DNA of 6,201 bases, taken from contig JAFGLK010000154.1 of assembly GCA_016928125.1 (NCBI GenBank), forward strand, positions 1 to 6,201. Reading direction: 5' to 3'. The notes under the pieces are model-generated. The model was not told where the DNA came from. It did not search any database and saw only the letters and a program-made list of their open reading frames with translations. Source of the stretch: Anaerolineae bacterium. Lineage in GTDB: Bacteria; Chloroflexota; Anaerolineae; UBA1429. Position numbers and translations under genes: made by a program. Positions 5,832-6,201 of the stretch are shown here, piece after piece (position 1 is the stretch's first letter; every line of letters begins with the position of its first letter).

Positions 5832-6201
5832 ATGAGATTGGGCGTCGAAGCAGGCGCGCACACATTCGACGTGGCTGTGGAGCATGGTATCCGAGGCGTG
5901 CCCATCTCGGCGCAGGCGTTGGCCGCTGACGGACTGGAAAAGACCTTGGCGCCCCTGCGTGAGCGCAGCCTGCAGGTCTGCCAGATCGGCGCCTTTGGGT
6001 TCAACCCGCTGCATCCTGACCCAGCCAGGCGCGCGGCCGAGCGCGAGCTGGTAGAGCAGGTCATTCCCCTGGCCGCGAAGACGGGCTGCCGCTACATCGT
6101 GGTGTGCGGCGGCAACTATCATCCCTCGGGTTTTGCGGCCGGCGATGCGCGCAACTTTTCCCAGGACGCGCTGGACGAGGCTGCCCGGGGCTTGGCCCCC
6201 A
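5832..6201 (+). CDS. Sugar phosphate isomerase/epimerase-like TIM barrel, partial (cut at right edge)
   Basis: The first 123 residues are present. They read as the N-terminal beta/alpha units of a xylose-isomerase-like TIM barrel (AP endonuclease family 2 fold): MRLGVEAGAHTFDVAVEHGI, then a strand VCQIGAFGFNP (about 54-64) and GCRYIVVCGGNYHPSGF (about 89-105). The metal-binding Glu/Asp/His residues of this family lie further along the barrel, beyond the window. ATG 5832 follows GGGGAGGGA with about 7 nt between the GGAGG core and the start, and is 14 nt after the oxidoreductase stop, so it is the third gene of the operon. In sugar clusters such proteins are isomerases, epimerases or keto-sugar-processing enzymes. 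The exact reaction is not deducible from this fragment. Confidence 0.8.
   Translation, partial: MRLGVEAGAHTFDVAVEHGIRGVPISAQALAADGLEKTLAPLRERSLQVCQIGAFGFNPLHPDPARRAAERELVEQVIPLAAKTGCRYIVVCGGNYHPSGFAAGDARNFSQDALDEAARGLAP

Noticed and set aside
1..6201. tRNA, rRNA, CRISPR array, insertion sequence or phage genes
   Set aside because: No cloverleaf, array of spaced repeats, transposase motif or terminal inverted repeat was recognised on either strand.

Overview
The window is GC-rich bacterial DNA (clearly above 60% GC by eye) with five protein-coding genes and one well-equipped non-coding leader. The LeuRS N-terminal signature, the short interspersed repeat inside leuS, the GC content and the pairing of an enolase-superfamily dehydratase with Gfo/Idh and TIM-barrel isomerase genes look most like a Chloroflexota (Anaerolineae/Caldilineae-like) genome. 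That assignment is inference by family resemblance, not proven.

Layout. Positions 1-1847 (minus strand) hold most of leuS, leucyl-tRNA synthetase, cut by the left edge just after the KMSKS motif. Its editing domain carries an in-frame tandem 30-bp repeat, and its start lacks a usable in-frame start codon unless one base is missing from a G tract. Positions 1848-2127 upstream of leuS contain a near-consensus promoter, a roughly 170-nt leader RNA and a strong intrinsic terminator placed before the leuS ribosome binding site. This is the layout of a transcription attenuator, or of a separate small RNA. Positions 2271-3278 (minus) encode an uncharacterised 335-residue protein, probably an all-helical alpha/alpha-toroid.

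Positions 3279-3514 are a divergent promoter region with a good sigma70-type promoter on each strand. From 3515 to the right edge, three closely spaced plus-strand genes form an apparent operon: an enolase-superfamily (mandelate racemase/muconate lactonizing type) enzyme, a Gfo/Idh/MocA NAD(P)-dependent oxidoreductase, and the first 123 residues of a xylose-isomerase-like TIM-barrel sugar isomerase/epimerase. Together they suggest catabolism of a sugar or acid sugar by dehydration, oxidation or reduction, and isomerisation; the substrate cannot be read from the sequence. No transporter or regulator gene is visible, and the operon continues past the window.

No tRNA, rRNA, CRISPR array, insertion sequence or phage gene was recognised. 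The most interesting items are the leuS leader/attenuator, the apparent frameshift at the leuS start, the repeat inside the editing domain, and the altered active-site residues of the enolase-superfamily enzyme.
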